Assembly (NCBI RefSeq): GCF_005937185.1
Contig: NZ_VCNI01000002.1
Coordinates: forward strand, 1,426,001-1,490,000
DNA: 64,000 bases
From: Flagellimonas algicola
Lineage (GTDB): Bacteria; Bacteroidota; Bacteroidia; Flavobacteriales; Flavobacteriaceae
Direction of reading: 5' to 3'
The notes under the pieces are model-generated. The model was not told the origin of the DNA. It searched no databases and was given only the letters and a program-made list of their open reading frames with translations. This document shows, one piece after another, positions 51,684 through 62,170 of this stretch (the stretch's first letter is position 1; every line of letters begins with the position of its first letter). The translations under genes were made by a program, and so were the position numbers.

Positions 51684-53132
51684 TTAATTAGCATACCAAA
51701 CTTTTTCTGTTAATGGAATTTGTGCCGGAGTATTTGGGTTACGTTGCGTTTCATCCAACGGAAATAGAAATCGCTTTGGGAAAAGCCCTCCTGTGGTTCC
51801 TTCTACGGAGTAGGTGAATTCTCCGGGAACATAATTATTGTCATCACCTACTACAGGACTTATTTGGGGATATCCGGTCCGGTTGTGCTCTATAAAAGCT
51901 TCAAAACCACTACCTGGATAGAGGGAGATCCATTTTTGCGTAATTATGGCTTTGATATTTGCCTCTTCATCGTTGCTATTAGGGTAGGCATAATTTGTGG
52001 CCAGCATGTCGCTACCGTCCAGACCAAACTGGGCAAATGCTGCCAAGACCCCTTCTTCGTATAATCCTTGAGCTTCAGTACCTTCTGAATATCTTTCATA
52101 CGCCTCCGCTTGGAGGAATTTACTTTCAGCTTCAGAAATGAAGTAGAAAGGATCCGTAGCATGGAGTACAACTACCGAGGCATCGCCGGAGCCATCACCA
52201 AAATCGCCTTGCAGTTGAAAGGTATTACCGTCATAGAATTCTGCCAATCTTGGATCCGTGGCAGCCTCCAAAAAAGACCCCATGGTGTTACTGGCTCTTA
52301 AATTGGTACCCACATTCAGCTGCCTTTTTTCATTTTCATATAGGGGATTACTTCGGCTGGCCTCATCTACAAATTGGGTAATTGCCGCAGATTCATTCAG
52401 GAAGCTTGCGCCTGAATTAATTAATTCTGTAACGCCTGAAGAAGCCACTGTGGGGCGTGCATTGGATTGTCTCAAATACAATCGTAGTAACAAAGTGTTG
52501 GCAAATTGAGCCCACTTCTCCATATCTCCTTCAAAGAGAAGATCTGTTTCGCCTGGAACGTTATCCAATGGAGAATTTGCCAGATTTTTGGAAAGGGCTT
52601 CTTTTAGGTCTGAGACCATTAGATCGTATACTTCCTCCGCAGATTGGAAACTTGGAGCTAGAATTGCAGTATTATTTGCATCGGTATATGGAACTGATCC
52701 ATAAAAGTCTATCAATAATTGAAATGCATAGGCTTCTAAGGTAGAGGCAATCAAATAATAATTCCAATTGCTATCGGTTTTTGCATTTGCTTTAATGTTT
52801 CTGATATCGGTTAGGGCATCATAGATTTGAGACCAACCATCATTAAACAAGGTACTCGAATTGGTAACTGAGTAGTTATCATAAATACGGTATTGATTGG
52901 CTACCGCACTCTGGGTCCAAAATTGGCTCCAAAAACCCCCAGGAATGGCAAAATAGGTGCCAGCTGCTGCAGCAATTCCTGTTTGCGCTGTTGGGAGTTC
53001 TGCCGCCATTGGTACTTGTTCAGGCGTCAATAGATCTGGATCAACATTTATATCCAAATCATGGTCGCAGGAAATTAAATTTAAAACTCCAGCGATCAAC
53101 AAAAGACTATATATGATATATGTTTTTTTCAT
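51684..53132 (-). CDS. SusD/RagB-family outer-membrane lipoprotein (SusD-like_2)
   Basis: 482 residues, lipobox LISC (Cys22). The pattern DINVDPDLLTPEQVPMAAELPTAQTGIA, then YLIASTLEAYAFQLLIDFYGSVPYTDANN, ADPRLAEFYDG and the C-terminal FPKRFLFPLDETQRNP are those of SusD-like_2 proteins. It forms the lid of the SusC transporter and captures ligand at the cell surface. It lies ten bases downstream of susC, the standard order. No glycoside hydrolase is linked, so the ligand might be a peptide or small molecule. Confidence 0.93.
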   Translation of the reverse strand: MKKTYIIYSLLLIAGVLNLISCDHDLDINVDPDLLTPEQVPMAAELPTAQTGIAAAAGTYFAIPGGFWSQFWTQSAVANQYRIYDNYSVTNSSTLFNDGWSQIYDALTDIRNIKANAKTDSNWNYYLIASTLEAYAFQLLIDFYGSVPYTDANNTAILAPSFQSAEEVYDLMVSDLKEALSKNLANSPLDNVPGETDLLFEGDMEKWAQFANTLLLRLYLRQSNARPTVASSGVTELINSGASFLNESAAITQFVDEASRSNPLYENEKRQLNVGTNLRASNTMGSFLEAATDPRLAEFYDGNTFQLQGDFGDGSGDASVVVLHATDPFYFISEAESKFLQAEAYERYSEGTEAQGLYEEGVLAAFAQFGLDGSDMLATNYAYPNSNDEEANIKAIITQKWISLYPGSGFEAFIEHNRTGYPQISPVVGDDNNYVPGEFTYSVEGTTGGLFPKRFLFPLDETQRNPNTPAQIPLTEKVWYAN

Positions 53133-53142
53133 GGGTTTGTTT

Positions 53143-56100
53143 TTAAAATGAGAATTTTACACGAGCTCCGTAAGCCCGTTGGGCCGGGTTGGTTGCAAAC
53201 TCCCCAAATTCACTTCTAATTCCCCTTCCGTAGGAAGTGGTTTCGGGATCTACATAAGTATTGTCGCTGGGAGTCCACAAAAAGAGGTTTTTGCCATACA
53301 AAGACAGCGACATACCGGTTAACCCAACAGATTGAACAAATTTGTTGGGAAAGGTATACGTCAGTGCGGCCGACCGCAACCTAATAAAGGATTTATCAAT
53401 GATATGCTCGCTTTGTATAGCCTGATTTTGGCTTGCATTATAAAAGGCAGTCACATCTTCATAATCTACGTATGTGCTGTTCTCTTCATAACCGGTTACA
53501 TTGCCCTGCTCATCCGTTACGGCAACTACGGAGTTGGGAAGAATGAACGGATTTCTGTCGTTATAGGTGGTTTCTTGACCATTCCCAACAAAATAACTCA
53601 ACCTTTTGGTGTAAGAGTACATCTTACCGCCCTGTTTCCAGTCCCAGTTTGCGGATAACCTCAGACCTTTATATTCAAAGGAATTCTGCAGACCCATAAT
53701 GAAATCTCGTTGTGAAGTCCCTAGGAAATGCTCTTCTCCATCATAGGTATAATATCCAGTATTGGGATCGGCAATGATTTCGCCATCATTTGTTGTTTCC
53801 GGGGCAGGGCCATAAAATACTCCTAATGGCTGTCCTTCTTGTGCATAAAAGTTTATGTCATAGGCAGAATAGATTGAAATCTTCTTTTTGATTTCATCAC
53901 CGTTTTCGTCGAACTCTTGTTCCCCTTCTACATGGGTTACTTCGCTTTCATTTTTAGCGAAGGTATAGGTCAAGCTCCATTCAAAATCTTGGGTACGGAT
54001 GGGCTTGGCCGTAAAGGCCAGTTCTATACCCTTGTTCTGTAGGTCTACAAAATTTCCAGTAATCTGATTATATCCTGTGGATCGGGGAACGTTCAGATCA
54101 ACAATGAGATCTTTAGTGTCGCGCTGATATACCGAAACGTCTAGACCCAATCGGTTGTTAAAGAACTGGGTTTCGAGTCCAATCTCAAGCTCATCAGTAA
54201 TCTCTGGTTTTAAGTTTTGATTTTCAATTCGGCCAAATACCTCGTAACTATTCAGTCCTGCAAACGGATATTCTATGGCGCCAAAATATCCGGCATTTAC
54301 TGCCTGTCCTGCAGTGGAATATACCTGGTATAATCCAGTGTCGTTGCCAATTCGGGCATACCCACCTCTTAGTTTGACAAAACTCGAATTCGTGTCAACT
54401 ACTACTGCCGCCAAAGAAGCGGAGGGGTAAAAATAGGAGTTGTTCTCAATGGGTAGGGTAGATGAATTGTCATTTCTCGCCGTGAGGGTTAGGAAGTAAC
54501 GATTCATGAAGCCTAGCTCCGCACTGCCATAAAGCCCAAATACCCTTCGGAGGTAATTACTTTGACCGAGGGAAGGAGTTGAGGCGGAATTGCTCAATTC
54601 ATAAAAGTTGGGTAAGTCCAAATCTGTTACCGCAACAGAAAGGGCATCACCATTCCGCTGATTATAATTAAAACCTGCAAGAATATTCAAATTAAGATTT
54701 TCAGACAGATCCTTATTGAAATTTAAGTTCAAATAGGTGTCCAATTCCTTATTTGAATATTTATATTCCCCTACAGCACCTACCACTTCGTTAGAACCTG
54801 CTAAATTTTGTGGAGCGCCATCGATATAAGTAATAATTGCACCTGTCCGTTTAATGTATTCATTGTCTACATCACCACCTACCTGAAAGATTAAATTAAA
54901 ATTGTCATTAAACCGATAGTTCAGGTTCACATTTCCAAAGAACCGATTCTTTAAAGACCTAACCTTATTGCTCTCTAAAGAAACATAGGGATTGGCAGCA
55001 TAGGGAGTGTAGAAGTAACTAGGGGTATTGAAGATGTTGGATTGATCTTCCATGTCAACAATACTGATATCATTGGGCATCTGAATCATTTCTTGCATCA
55101 ATGATTTACCAAATGCGGCATCATCTCCCTGACCAGAAGGTACTGCCCATTGATCTTTGTTGGTAAAGTTCGCACTTGCCCTGATGGCGAGCTTATCTAC
55201 TTTTAATCCCGTATTCAAGCCAAAATTGTCCTTTTTGAAGGAATCTGAATCAGTAGGGAAAATCCCGTCTGAATCCACTCTAGAATAAGTAAAAGCCATA
55301 TTGGCATTTTCGTCTCCACCACTAATAGTAATGGAGTTTGTGTACGTTTGACCTATGTCAAAAAACTCCCTGACATTGTCTTCTAGGGGGACATAAGGTT
55401 TAATTAGTTGGGTATTGTCCACGATTCGACTCCATGCTCTAACTTCGCCATCAAAGGGAGCTCCCCAAGAGCCATTTTCATTACTTGCCGCTAATGGACC
55501 TTCCCCAGTAACATTGGAATAGGAATGTCCCGACCATCCGGTACCGAACTTTTGTTGCTTGTCCACCAATTTTCCTACTTCGTTAAAATCGATGGAAGAA
55601 CTTATGTCCACTTTCAATCTTCCTTTGCCAGTTTTGGTGGTAATTATTATGGCTCCGTTGGCTGCCCTAGAACCATAAAGGGCAGTAGCGGCTGCTCCTT
55701 TTAGAAAGTTTATACTTTCTATATTGTTGGGATCTAAATCCACAACCCCTGAACCTACATCAAATGAACTTGTAGTTAAAATTGATCCGTTGGCCCTGTC
55801 GAGAACGGGTGAACCGTTGATTACATAAAGAGGAGTATTGCTACCTGTGATGGATCCAAATCCTCTTGAAATTACCTTGGCAGAAGCACCTGGTTGTGCA
55901 GGTGCGGAGATGTCCACACCTGGAACCGATCCAGAAAGAGATTCTAACGGATTTGTGTTGACTACTTCGGTAAGATCATCTGCGGAAACCTTGGTTGCGG
56001 CATAACCTAATGAACGTGCTTGTTTTTTAATTCCAAAGGCGCCCACAACTACAACCTCCTGTAATGCTTCAGCATCCTCTTCCATTTGAACATTGATGGT

Positions 56101-56367
56101 ATTGCTTGCTCCCACAGCAACCCGAACATCCATTTGGCCCAGATAGGAGAATACCAAAGTTTGACCTTGGCCGGCTGCAATGGAATACTTGCCATCAAAA
56201 TCGGATTGGGTGCCAATTGTTGTTCCAGAAACTACAATGTTAACACCCGGGAGTGGAAATCCGTTTTGGTCGGAAACGGTACCCGAAACATTCTTCTCTT
56301 GTGCCAGTGCGGTTGCGCTTATGCAAAGCAATAGCACCAGCATCATGCATAGATTTTTTGATTTCAT
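53143..56367 (-). CDS. SusC/RagA-family TonB-linked outer-membrane transporter
   Basis: 1074 residues with a signal peptide (cleavage near ISATALAQ). A carboxypeptidase-regulatory-like domain (NVSGTVSDQNGFPLPGVNIVVSGT) is followed by the TonB box region (EEVVVVGAFGIKKQ), the plug (GYAATKVSADDL, VISRGFGSITGSNTPLYVINGSPV, GAAATALYGSRAANGAIIITTKTG) and a long beta-barrel ending with ARVKFSF, a C-terminal Phe. It imports a large nutrient through the outer membrane using TonB energy. It is the first gene of a four-gene minus-strand operon. Confidence 0.96.
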   Translation of the reverse strand: MKSKNLCMMLVLLLCISATALAQEKNVSGTVSDQNGFPLPGVNIVVSGTTIGTQSDFDGKYSIAAGQGQTLVFSYLGQMDVRVAVGASNTINVQMEEDAEALQEVVVVGAFGIKKQARSLGYAATKVSADDLTEVVNTNPLESLSGSVPGVDISAPAQPGASAKVISRGFGSITGSNTPLYVINGSPVLDRANGSILTTSSFDVGSGVVDLDPNNIESINFLKGAAATALYGSRAANGAIIITTKTGKGRLKVDISSSIDFNEVGKLVDKQQKFGTGWSGHSYSNVTGEGPLAASNENGSWGAPFDGEVRAWSRIVDNTQLIKPYVPLEDNVREFFDIGQTYTNSITISGGDENANMAFTYSRVDSDGIFPTDSDSFKKDNFGLNTGLKVDKLAIRASANFTNKDQWAVPSGQGDDAAFGKSLMQEMIQMPNDISIVDMEDQSNIFNTPSYFYTPYAANPYVSLESNKVRSLKNRFFGNVNLNYRFNDNFNLIFQVGGDVDNEYIKRTGAIITYIDGAPQNLAGSNEVVGAVGEYKYSNKELDTYLNLNFNKDLSENLNLNILAGFNYNQRNGDALSVAVTDLDLPNFYELSNSASTPSLGQSNYLRRVFGLYGSAELGFMNRYFLTLTARNDNSSTLPIENNSYFYPSASLAAVVVDTNSSFVKLRGGYARIGNDTGLYQVYSTAGQAVNAGYFGAIEYPFAGLNSYEVFGRIENQNLKPEITDELEIGLETQFFNNRLGLDVSVYQRDTKDLIVDLNVPRSTGYNQITGNFVDLQNKGIELAFTAKPIRTQDFEWSLTYTFAKNESEVTHVEGEQEFDENGDEIKKKISIYSAYDINFYAQEGQPLGVFYGPAPETTNDGEIIADPNTGYYTYDGEEHFLGTSQRDFIMGLQNSFEYKGLRLSANWDWKQGGKMYSYTKRLSYFVGNGQETTYNDRNPFILPNSVVAVTDEQGNVTGYEENSTYVDYEDVTAFYNASQNQAIQSEHIIDKSFIRLRSAALTYTFPNKFVQSVGLTGMSLSLYGKNLFLWTPSDNTYVDPETTSYGRGIRSEFGEFATNPAQRAYGARVKFSF

Positions 56368-56716
56368 AAATATTTATTAAGAGTTAGTCAGAGCGATCGA
56401 CCAAACAGGAGTTCAACTTTGTATTTGTTAGCTAATTCAAATAATCCTCATGGAAATAAATGGGGAAGAAAAGTTTGGCTCCTGTTTTTGGAAGATTGCC
56501 GAGCAAAAAAACGAATTGAAAACACGGACTTTGTTAACCCTTAAAAACCTTTACACAATTGCCGAAGGAGATTTACAAGCCAGCTCATGATTCAAAATTC
56601 TAGCTGGTTGAGGATACAAGTAGATTGGTTAAAGCGCTATGGAATATGACTAGGTGATAGGCCCTCTGGGGTAAATTGCCTTTGCCATCGATTTTAGCTG
56701 GTAGGAGCCGATGACT
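56368..56716. other. Upstream region of the SusCD operon
   Basis: About 350 bases with no gene. It should contain the susC promoter; no full TTTG-N20-TAnnTTTG match is visible on the minus strand. The end of the AraC-type gene's 3' flank also lies here. Confidence 0.4.
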
Positions 56717-57406
56717 TTAAGCTACCTTGCCCATAAATTCCGAAGGTGTGGAATGGGTAATTTTTCTGAATGCCTTATAAAATGAAACCCTATTGTTAAA
56801 CCCACATTGATAGGCTATTTCTGAAATGGATGGGATTGCAGTTTCCGAGTTGGATGTCAATCGATTTTTGGCTGCTTCTATTCTATAGCCATTGATATAA
56901 TCATAGAAATTGAGCCCAAAATTCTCGTTGATCACCTGAGATGCATGATGTCTGGAAATGTCCAACATTTTGGCAATGTCATCCAGTCTTAATTCTTGAT
57001 TCAAATAGGGTTTTTGGGTCATCATCAAATGTTCCAGTTTGGTTTTCAACTCTTCGGAAAAGGCTTTGGACAGACCTGTTTTTTCATACTTGTGATTTTT
57101 CCCGAATGACATTTTAACCTTTGGCGTCCTTCGGGTTAAAAATCCGAGTTGCCAAGGCTTTATGTAAAAAGTAATGGTGAGCAGAACCAAAGGCACAAAT
57201 TGGACATAACTCATCACTAAGTAAAACTCGTCTTTGGAGTTGGTCCAACCATAATATGTCAGGAAAGCATTATAGGACAACAGCACCAAAAAAAGTAGCG
57301 CCATCTTTTGTTCGTGGTGGTTTTTCTTCTTTTTCCATAGAAAAATAACAGTGATTAGGAGTATTTGAAGCAAGAAGAAGAAAAACGTGTAATCCCAAGA
57401 GAACAT
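56717..57406 (-). CDS. AraC-family regulator with membrane-spanning N-terminus
   Basis: 229 residues. Three hydrophobic stretches (about 5-22, 34-52 and 62-82) form a short membrane domain, followed by the AraC HTH domain (about 120-229: QELRLDDIAKMLDISRHHASQVINENFGLNFYDYINGYRIEAAK, then ISEIAYQCGFNNRVSFYKAFRKITHSTPSEF). The membrane part is shorter than the seven-helix form common in Bacteroidota. It is 350 bases upstream of susC on the same strand, so it may regulate the SusCD operon; this is inferred from position. Confidence 0.88.
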   Translation of the reverse strand: MFSWDYTFFFFLLQILLITVIFLWKKKKNHHEQKMALLFLVLLSYNAFLTYYGWTNSKDEFYLVMSYVQFVPLVLLTITFYIKPWQLGFLTRRTPKVKMSFGKNHKYEKTGLSKAFSEELKTKLEHLMMTQKPYLNQELRLDDIAKMLDISRHHASQVINENFGLNFYDYINGYRIEAAKNRLTSNSETAIPSISEIAYQCGFNNRVSFYKAFRKITHSTPSEFMGKVA

Positions 57407-57612
57407 AGCATCTGAATTTTCAAAATCGATTCGGAATCACCTATATGAATGACCCCGGCAGTCAAATTGTGAAAAATGTGTATGTTTTCAGGCCCTGAAT
57501 TGACGAATGCCCTGTTTCAGTTTACGGATGAGGCAAAATGAGGTGTTTTCTTAAGATTGGATCTATTGAAAAGGAGGAAGGTAGGTTGTATACAAACAAA
57601 AAAGTGGTAGGA

Positions 57613-58521
57613 TCAAAGAACCATATCCGAATAAGATAATACAGTGTGGTATCCCTTATCCGTAAAATACTGCTGATCTTTTTTGGTGCCGGCTGCCATT
57701 ACAAAATCACCACCCCAAGCACCCAGACTTTTAATGGATTTAGGAAAATCCGGGAATAATCTGTTTTGAACCGTGGGTACTTTTAGTACTTCGGACAAGG
57801 TTTGTTCATGCAAATCCATCAGCGCCAGGAACTCTTCTAGGGTACTGCAAATTGCCATGTTTTTGGTGATGGTGGTCAATTTATGGATCAATTCAGCTTT
57901 GTCAAATTCAAGCGAGCGGTAGTTGGCAATGGCATCCCTACTATTTCGTTTTTCATTGAGATAGACGAAAAATAGATTTTCTTTAAAGGGAGGATCAAAG
58001 CGAACTTCTTGAACTGTAGGGTGGTTGTCCTTAAGATGGTATAACAAAGGAGAGTTGTGCTGTGCGCAGGCAAGATCGTAACCGCTACCCCCAAAAGTTC
58101 TTTGCAATAAGTCGTGGGCATCCACCTTGGCCCATAAAGCCATGTTATTTATCAGGGTAGACGAAGTGCCCAACCCCCAATCTCTTGGAAAGGTCAAGAA
58201 GGTTTCCACACTCCGCTCTTGGCCATCAACCAAGAAGTTTGGATTCAAGGATTGTGCAGCTGTAAGGACTTCCAACAGTCGATTGGCCATTTTTTCATCT
58301 GAACTTATCCTTAGCTTAAGATTTGGAACCTCAAATTCAGCTTCAAACCACAGTTGTCCATCGGTATCGAAACTCGTCCACCCTAAAAATGGACTGCTAG
58401 ATGGAACAAGCTTAAGGGATTGTCCAAACTTTGTAGGTACGGCAAGCCCAACAGCTCCATCCAGAATAGCGTACTCCCCTGAAAGTAATAGTTTTCCATG
58501 GCTATAATATTCTTGCTGCAT
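57613..58521 (-). CDS. GYDIA-family GHMP kinase (mevalonate-pathway type)
   Basis: 302 residues. The GHMP ATP-binding loop is PRDWGLGTSSTL; the GYDIA-like motif is GGSGYDLACAQ; the start SHGKLLLSGEYAILDGAVGLAVP is typical of mevalonate and phosphomevalonate kinases. It probably phosphorylates mevalonate or phosphomevalonate in the cytoplasm. It overlaps the HMG-CoA reductase gene by one base (TAATG), which supports a mevalonate-pathway role. Confidence 0.9.
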   Translation of the reverse strand: MQQEYYSHGKLLLSGEYAILDGAVGLAVPTKFGQSLKLVPSSSPFLGWTSFDTDGQLWFEAEFEVPNLKLRISSDEKMANRLLEVLTAAQSLNPNFLVDGQERSVETFLTFPRDWGLGTSSTLINNMALWAKVDAHDLLQRTFGGSGYDLACAQHNSPLLYHLKDNHPTVQEVRFDPPFKENLFFVYLNEKRNSRDAIANYRSLEFDKAELIHKLTTITKNMAICSTLEEFLALMDLHEQTLSEVLKVPTVQNRLFPDFPKSIKSLGAWGGDFVMAAGTKKDQQYFTDKGYHTVLSYSDMVL

Positions 58522-59837
58522 TATTGCGATTGGATCTTTTCCAAGGCCTCCTTAACGGATGCATTGGTAACCGTATGGTCCTTAAAATACTGTACAAGCT
58601 GTTGTTTTTCACTTTCTGTGGCACCCATTTGGTTGAGCATATTCATCAAGTGCATTTTCATATGCCCTTTTTGGATTCCGGTGGTGACCAAGGATCGCAA
58701 AGCGGCAAAATTTTGGGCCAATCCGGCAACCGCGACTACTTGCATCAGTTCCTTGGCGGTAGGCTCCCCTAGAATTTCCAGAGCAAGTTTAACCATAGGA
58801 TGAAGTGATGTAAGTCCGCCCACGGTACCCAAGGCCAGAGGCAATTCAATCCAAAATGAAAAGATGCCATCTTCAATTTTGGCATGGGTTAAACTGGAGT
58901 AATGCCCGTCTTTTGCTGCATAGGCATGTACCCCTGCCTCAATAGCCCTAAAGTCGTTTCCAGTGGCCAGAACCACGGCGTCCACCCCGTTCATAATTCC
59001 TTTATTGTGTGTCACCGCCCTGTGCGGTTCTACCTTGGCTATTTCTACAGCCCGAACTATTTTTTCAGCAAATTCTTTACCGGGGATGCCAGCTTGATCC
59101 AAGTCGGATACGGGACAGCTTACCTCTGCTTTTACCAAACATTGGGGGACGTAATTGGAAAGGATACTCATGACTACCTCCAATTCGGATTCTTCAGGTG
59201 TGAATGCTGAATACGTTTTGGCTTCGGATTTTAGAGTCTTGGCAAACTGCTCTAAACAGGAGTTGATGAAATTGGCGCCCATGGCGTCCAAAGTTTCAAA
59301 AGTGCAGTGCAATTGATGATATCCCTTAAGCTTATCATCCAGACTTCGGAGTTCAATGTTGTTTATCCCACCGCCGCGTTTTTCCATGTTTTTGGTGATG
59401 GCGGAAACGCTGTTAATTAATTTTGGCTTAAGCTGTTGAAAGAATGATGGGAGCTTGCCCGTGTCGCCATGAAACATAAAATGAACCTGGCCCACTTTTT
59501 CTGTACCCACAATTTCGGATTTGAACCCACCACGATTCAACCAGAACTTGGCCGCATTGCTCGCCGCTGCGACCACGGAACTTTCCTCAATGACCATGGG
59601 TATGGCATAGAACTTTCCATTGAGCAAAAAATTGGGCGCTACCGCAAATGGAAGGTAATAGTTGGATAAGGTATTTTCGATAAACTCATCATGCACCTTT
59701 TGAACTTTGGGATCTTCGTTCCAGTATTGTTCCAATAGCTTTTTGGAAGCGATAGGATTCTTGGTGTAATGTTCCGCAATCCAATTGATTTTTTCGCTTT
59801 TGGAAAGCTTGGAAAATCCTTCAACGGGAGTATTCAT
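58521..59837 (-). CDS. mvaA: Hydroxymethylglutaryl-CoA reductase (class II)
   Basis: 438 residues, the class II length. Conserved parts are PMVIEESSVVAAASNAAKFW (with the catalytic Glu), TFETLDAMGANFINSCLEQ (DAMGxN), RAVTHNKGIMNG (catalytic Lys and Asn) and LGTVGGLTSLHPMVKLALEILG (with a His near the end). It reduces HMG-CoA to mevalonate with NAD(P)H, the committed step of isoprenoid synthesis in this organism. Translationally coupled to the downstream GYDIA kinase. Confidence 0.95.
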   Translation of the reverse strand: MNTPVEGFSKLSKSEKINWIAEHYTKNPIASKKLLEQYWNEDPKVQKVHDEFIENTLSNYYLPFAVAPNFLLNGKFYAIPMVIEESSVVAAASNAAKFWLNRGGFKSEIVGTEKVGQVHFMFHGDTGKLPSFFQQLKPKLINSVSAITKNMEKRGGGINNIELRSLDDKLKGYHQLHCTFETLDAMGANFINSCLEQFAKTLKSEAKTYSAFTPEESELEVVMSILSNYVPQCLVKAEVSCPVSDLDQAGIPGKEFAEKIVRAVEIAKVEPHRAVTHNKGIMNGVDAVVLATGNDFRAIEAGVHAYAAKDGHYSSLTHAKIEDGIFSFWIELPLALGTVGGLTSLHPMVKLALEILGEPTAKELMQVVAVAGLAQNFAALRSLVTTGIQKGHMKMHLMNMLNQMGATESEKQQLVQYFKDHTVTNASVKEALEKIQSQ

Positions 59838-59994
59838 GGTGCTTGGTTAAAGGATTCAAATATAAGGATAATCCCATTTTAGGTGATGATTTAGATCAAA
59901 TCGGAAAGATTTCCAGTGTTAAGTGTAAACACATAGTTTATTAATTGACAAAATATTAGTAAACTTGACGGTTTTTAATCAATTATCAGTATTC

Positions 59995-62154
59995 ATGGGA
60001 AACAAATTCCTAATTTACATTTTTACCCTCGGATTTTTAACACTTTCACAAGCCCAAAAAAAGAAAATAACCCTTGAGGACATCTGGCAAGGGTCCTTTA
60101 GAACAGAATACATGGACGCGCTTCGCTCCATGAAAAATGGAACGGACTATACGGTTCTTAATTTCAATAGGTCTCCAAGATCAAGTAGTCTGGACAAATA
60201 CAATTATGAAACCTCAGAAAAGGTGGAAACCATTGTAGCTTCTTCCGGAGATGTTCCCTTTTTCAGTTCATATACCTTTAGTAAAGATGAGACCAAAGTA
60301 TTATTGGCCACAGAAATAGAGCCTATTTTTAGACATTCACGACTCGGCGTTTATTATGTATATGACGTAGTTGGCAAGAATATCATAAAGGTTTCTGATC
60401 AAAAGATTCAGGAACCTTTGCTTTCTCCAGACGGTTCGGCGGTTGCTTATGTTCAAAACAACAACATTTATGTTTTTGATCTAGCCTCCAGAGCCACAAA
60501 GCAGATCACTTTGGACGGTAGTAAGGGAGCCATTATCAATGGTGTTACCGATTGGGTTTATGAAGAAGAGTTTGCTTTTGTACGTGCTTTTGCTTGGAAC
60601 AGTAATGGGAGCAAGATCGCCTTCCTTCGATTTGATGAGTCCAATGTTCCTCTTTATGCCATGGATGTTTACGGTCAAAACCTGTATCCTTTTCAATACG
60701 AATTCAAGTATCCTAAAGCCGGGGAGGAGAATGCGACAGTAAGTCTTCATATGTACGATGTTTCCGCTGGAAATACTTCTGATGTTGATTTGGGAAATGC
60801 GTATTACATCCCCAGAATCAAATGGAAGAACAATCCCAATGAATTGAGTGTCCAAACCATTAACAGACATCAAAACCACCTAAAGATGTATAGTGTTAAT
60901 GCCAAGGACAATGCTGTGACACTTTTGCACGAGGAGAAGGACGCAGCTTATGTGGACATCACTGATGACCTTACCTTTTTACCAGATGACAGTTTTATCT
61001 GGACGAGCGAGCAGGATGGTTTTAACCATATCTACCTTTATGGACAAGATGGGAAGCTAAAAAACCAAGTGACCCAAGGGCCTTGGGAGGTAACGGCCTA
61101 TTACGGTTACGACGAAAAACGAAAGCGAATTTATTACCAATCCTCGGAAAACGGCTCCATAAATAGAGGGGTATTTAGCATTGGGGCAAATGGGAAGAAA
61201 AAGAAGACTTTAAGCGCTAAACAAGGAACCAATGGTGCGGCATTTAGTGCAAGCTTTACCTATTATATCAATACGTATTCCAGTGCCACTGCGCCGTATC
61301 AATTTACGTTACACCAAGCTTCGGATGGGAAACAGCTCAAGGTGATCAAGGACAATAACACTCTGGATCAAAAGTTGGAGAGTTATGAGCTTAGCCCGAA
61401 GGAATTTTCAACCATCAGCATCAATGGGAATGACCTGAACATGTGGATGATCAAACCGGCCGACTTTGATCCCAGTAAAGAATACCCACTTTTAATGTTC
61501 CAGTATAGTGGTCCGGGTTCCCAACAAGTGGCTAACAGATGGTTGGGAAGCAATGATTACTGGCACGAAATGTTGGCATCCGAAGGCTATATTGTGGCCT
61601 GTGTGGATGGCAGGGGAACAGGCTTAAAAGGACGTGACTTTAAAAAGGTCACCTATATGAATCTGGTAAAATATGAGACCGAAGACCAGATTGCCGTGGC
61701 CAAGAAACTGAGTAAACTCCCATATATTGATGAAAACCGCACCGGTATCTGGGGTTGGAGCTATGGAGGTCACATGAGTACCAACTGCTTGTTGAAAGGG
61801 AATGATGTTTTTGAAATGGCGATTGCCGTTGCACCTGTCACGTCATGGCGATTCTATGATACCATTTACACCGAGCGATTTATGCGTACGCCTGCGGAAA
61901 ATCCTGCTGGCTATGACGACAACTCACCTTTTAACTATCCTGAATTGTTAAAGGGGAAATACCTCTTGGTGCATGGCTCGGGGGATGACAATGTGCATGT
62001 GCAAAATTCCATGCGCATGATCGAGGCATTGGTGCAGGCGAACAAGGATTTTGAATGGGCTATTTATCCCGATAAAAATCACGGGATCTACGGGGGCAAT
62101 ACCCGACTTCACCTATTTAGCAAGATGACCAAGTTCGTCAAGGAAAATTTGTAA
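59995..62154 (+). CDS. Exported dipeptidyl peptidase IV-like S9 peptidase
   Basis: 719 residues from ATG 59995, which gives signal peptide MGNKFLIYIFTLGFLTLSQAQ. An N-terminal eight-bladed propeller (about 70-460, with the EE motif in YEEEFAF) precedes the hydrolase domain with S589 (WGWSYGGH), D664/D665 (HGSGDDNVH) and H696 (DKNHGIYG). It removes X-Pro or X-Ala dipeptides from peptide N-termini in the periplasm. The POT transporter gene follows 16 bases later, suggesting uptake of the released dipeptides. Confidence 0.95.
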   Translation: MGNKFLIYIFTLGFLTLSQAQKKKITLEDIWQGSFRTEYMDALRSMKNGTDYTVLNFNRSPRSSSLDKYNYETSEKVETIVASSGDVPFFSSYTFSKDETKVLLATEIEPIFRHSRLGVYYVYDVVGKNIIKVSDQKIQEPLLSPDGSAVAYVQNNNIYVFDLASRATKQITLDGSKGAIINGVTDWVYEEEFAFVRAFAWNSNGSKIAFLRFDESNVPLYAMDVYGQNLYPFQYEFKYPKAGEENATVSLHMYDVSAGNTSDVDLGNAYYIPRIKWKNNPNELSVQTINRHQNHLKMYSVNAKDNAVTLLHEEKDAAYVDITDDLTFLPDDSFIWTSEQDGFNHIYLYGQDGKLKNQVTQGPWEVTAYYGYDEKRKRIYYQSSENGSINRGVFSIGANGKKKKTLSAKQGTNGAAFSASFTYYINTYSSATAPYQFTLHQASDGKQLKVIKDNNTLDQKLESYELSPKEFSTISINGNDLNMWMIKPADFDPSKEYPLLMFQYSGPGSQQVANRWLGSNDYWHEMLASEGYIVACVDGRGTGLKGRDFKKVTYMNLVKYETEDQIAVAKKLSKLPYIDENRTGIWGWSYGGHMSTNCLLKGNDVFEMAIAVAPVTSWRFYDTIYTERFMRTPAENPAGYDDNSPFNYPELLKGKYLLVHGSGDDNVHVQNSMRMIEALVQANKDFEWAIYPDKNHGIYGGNTRLHLFSKMTKFVKENL

Positions 62155-62170
62155 CCAAACTATCTAATAT

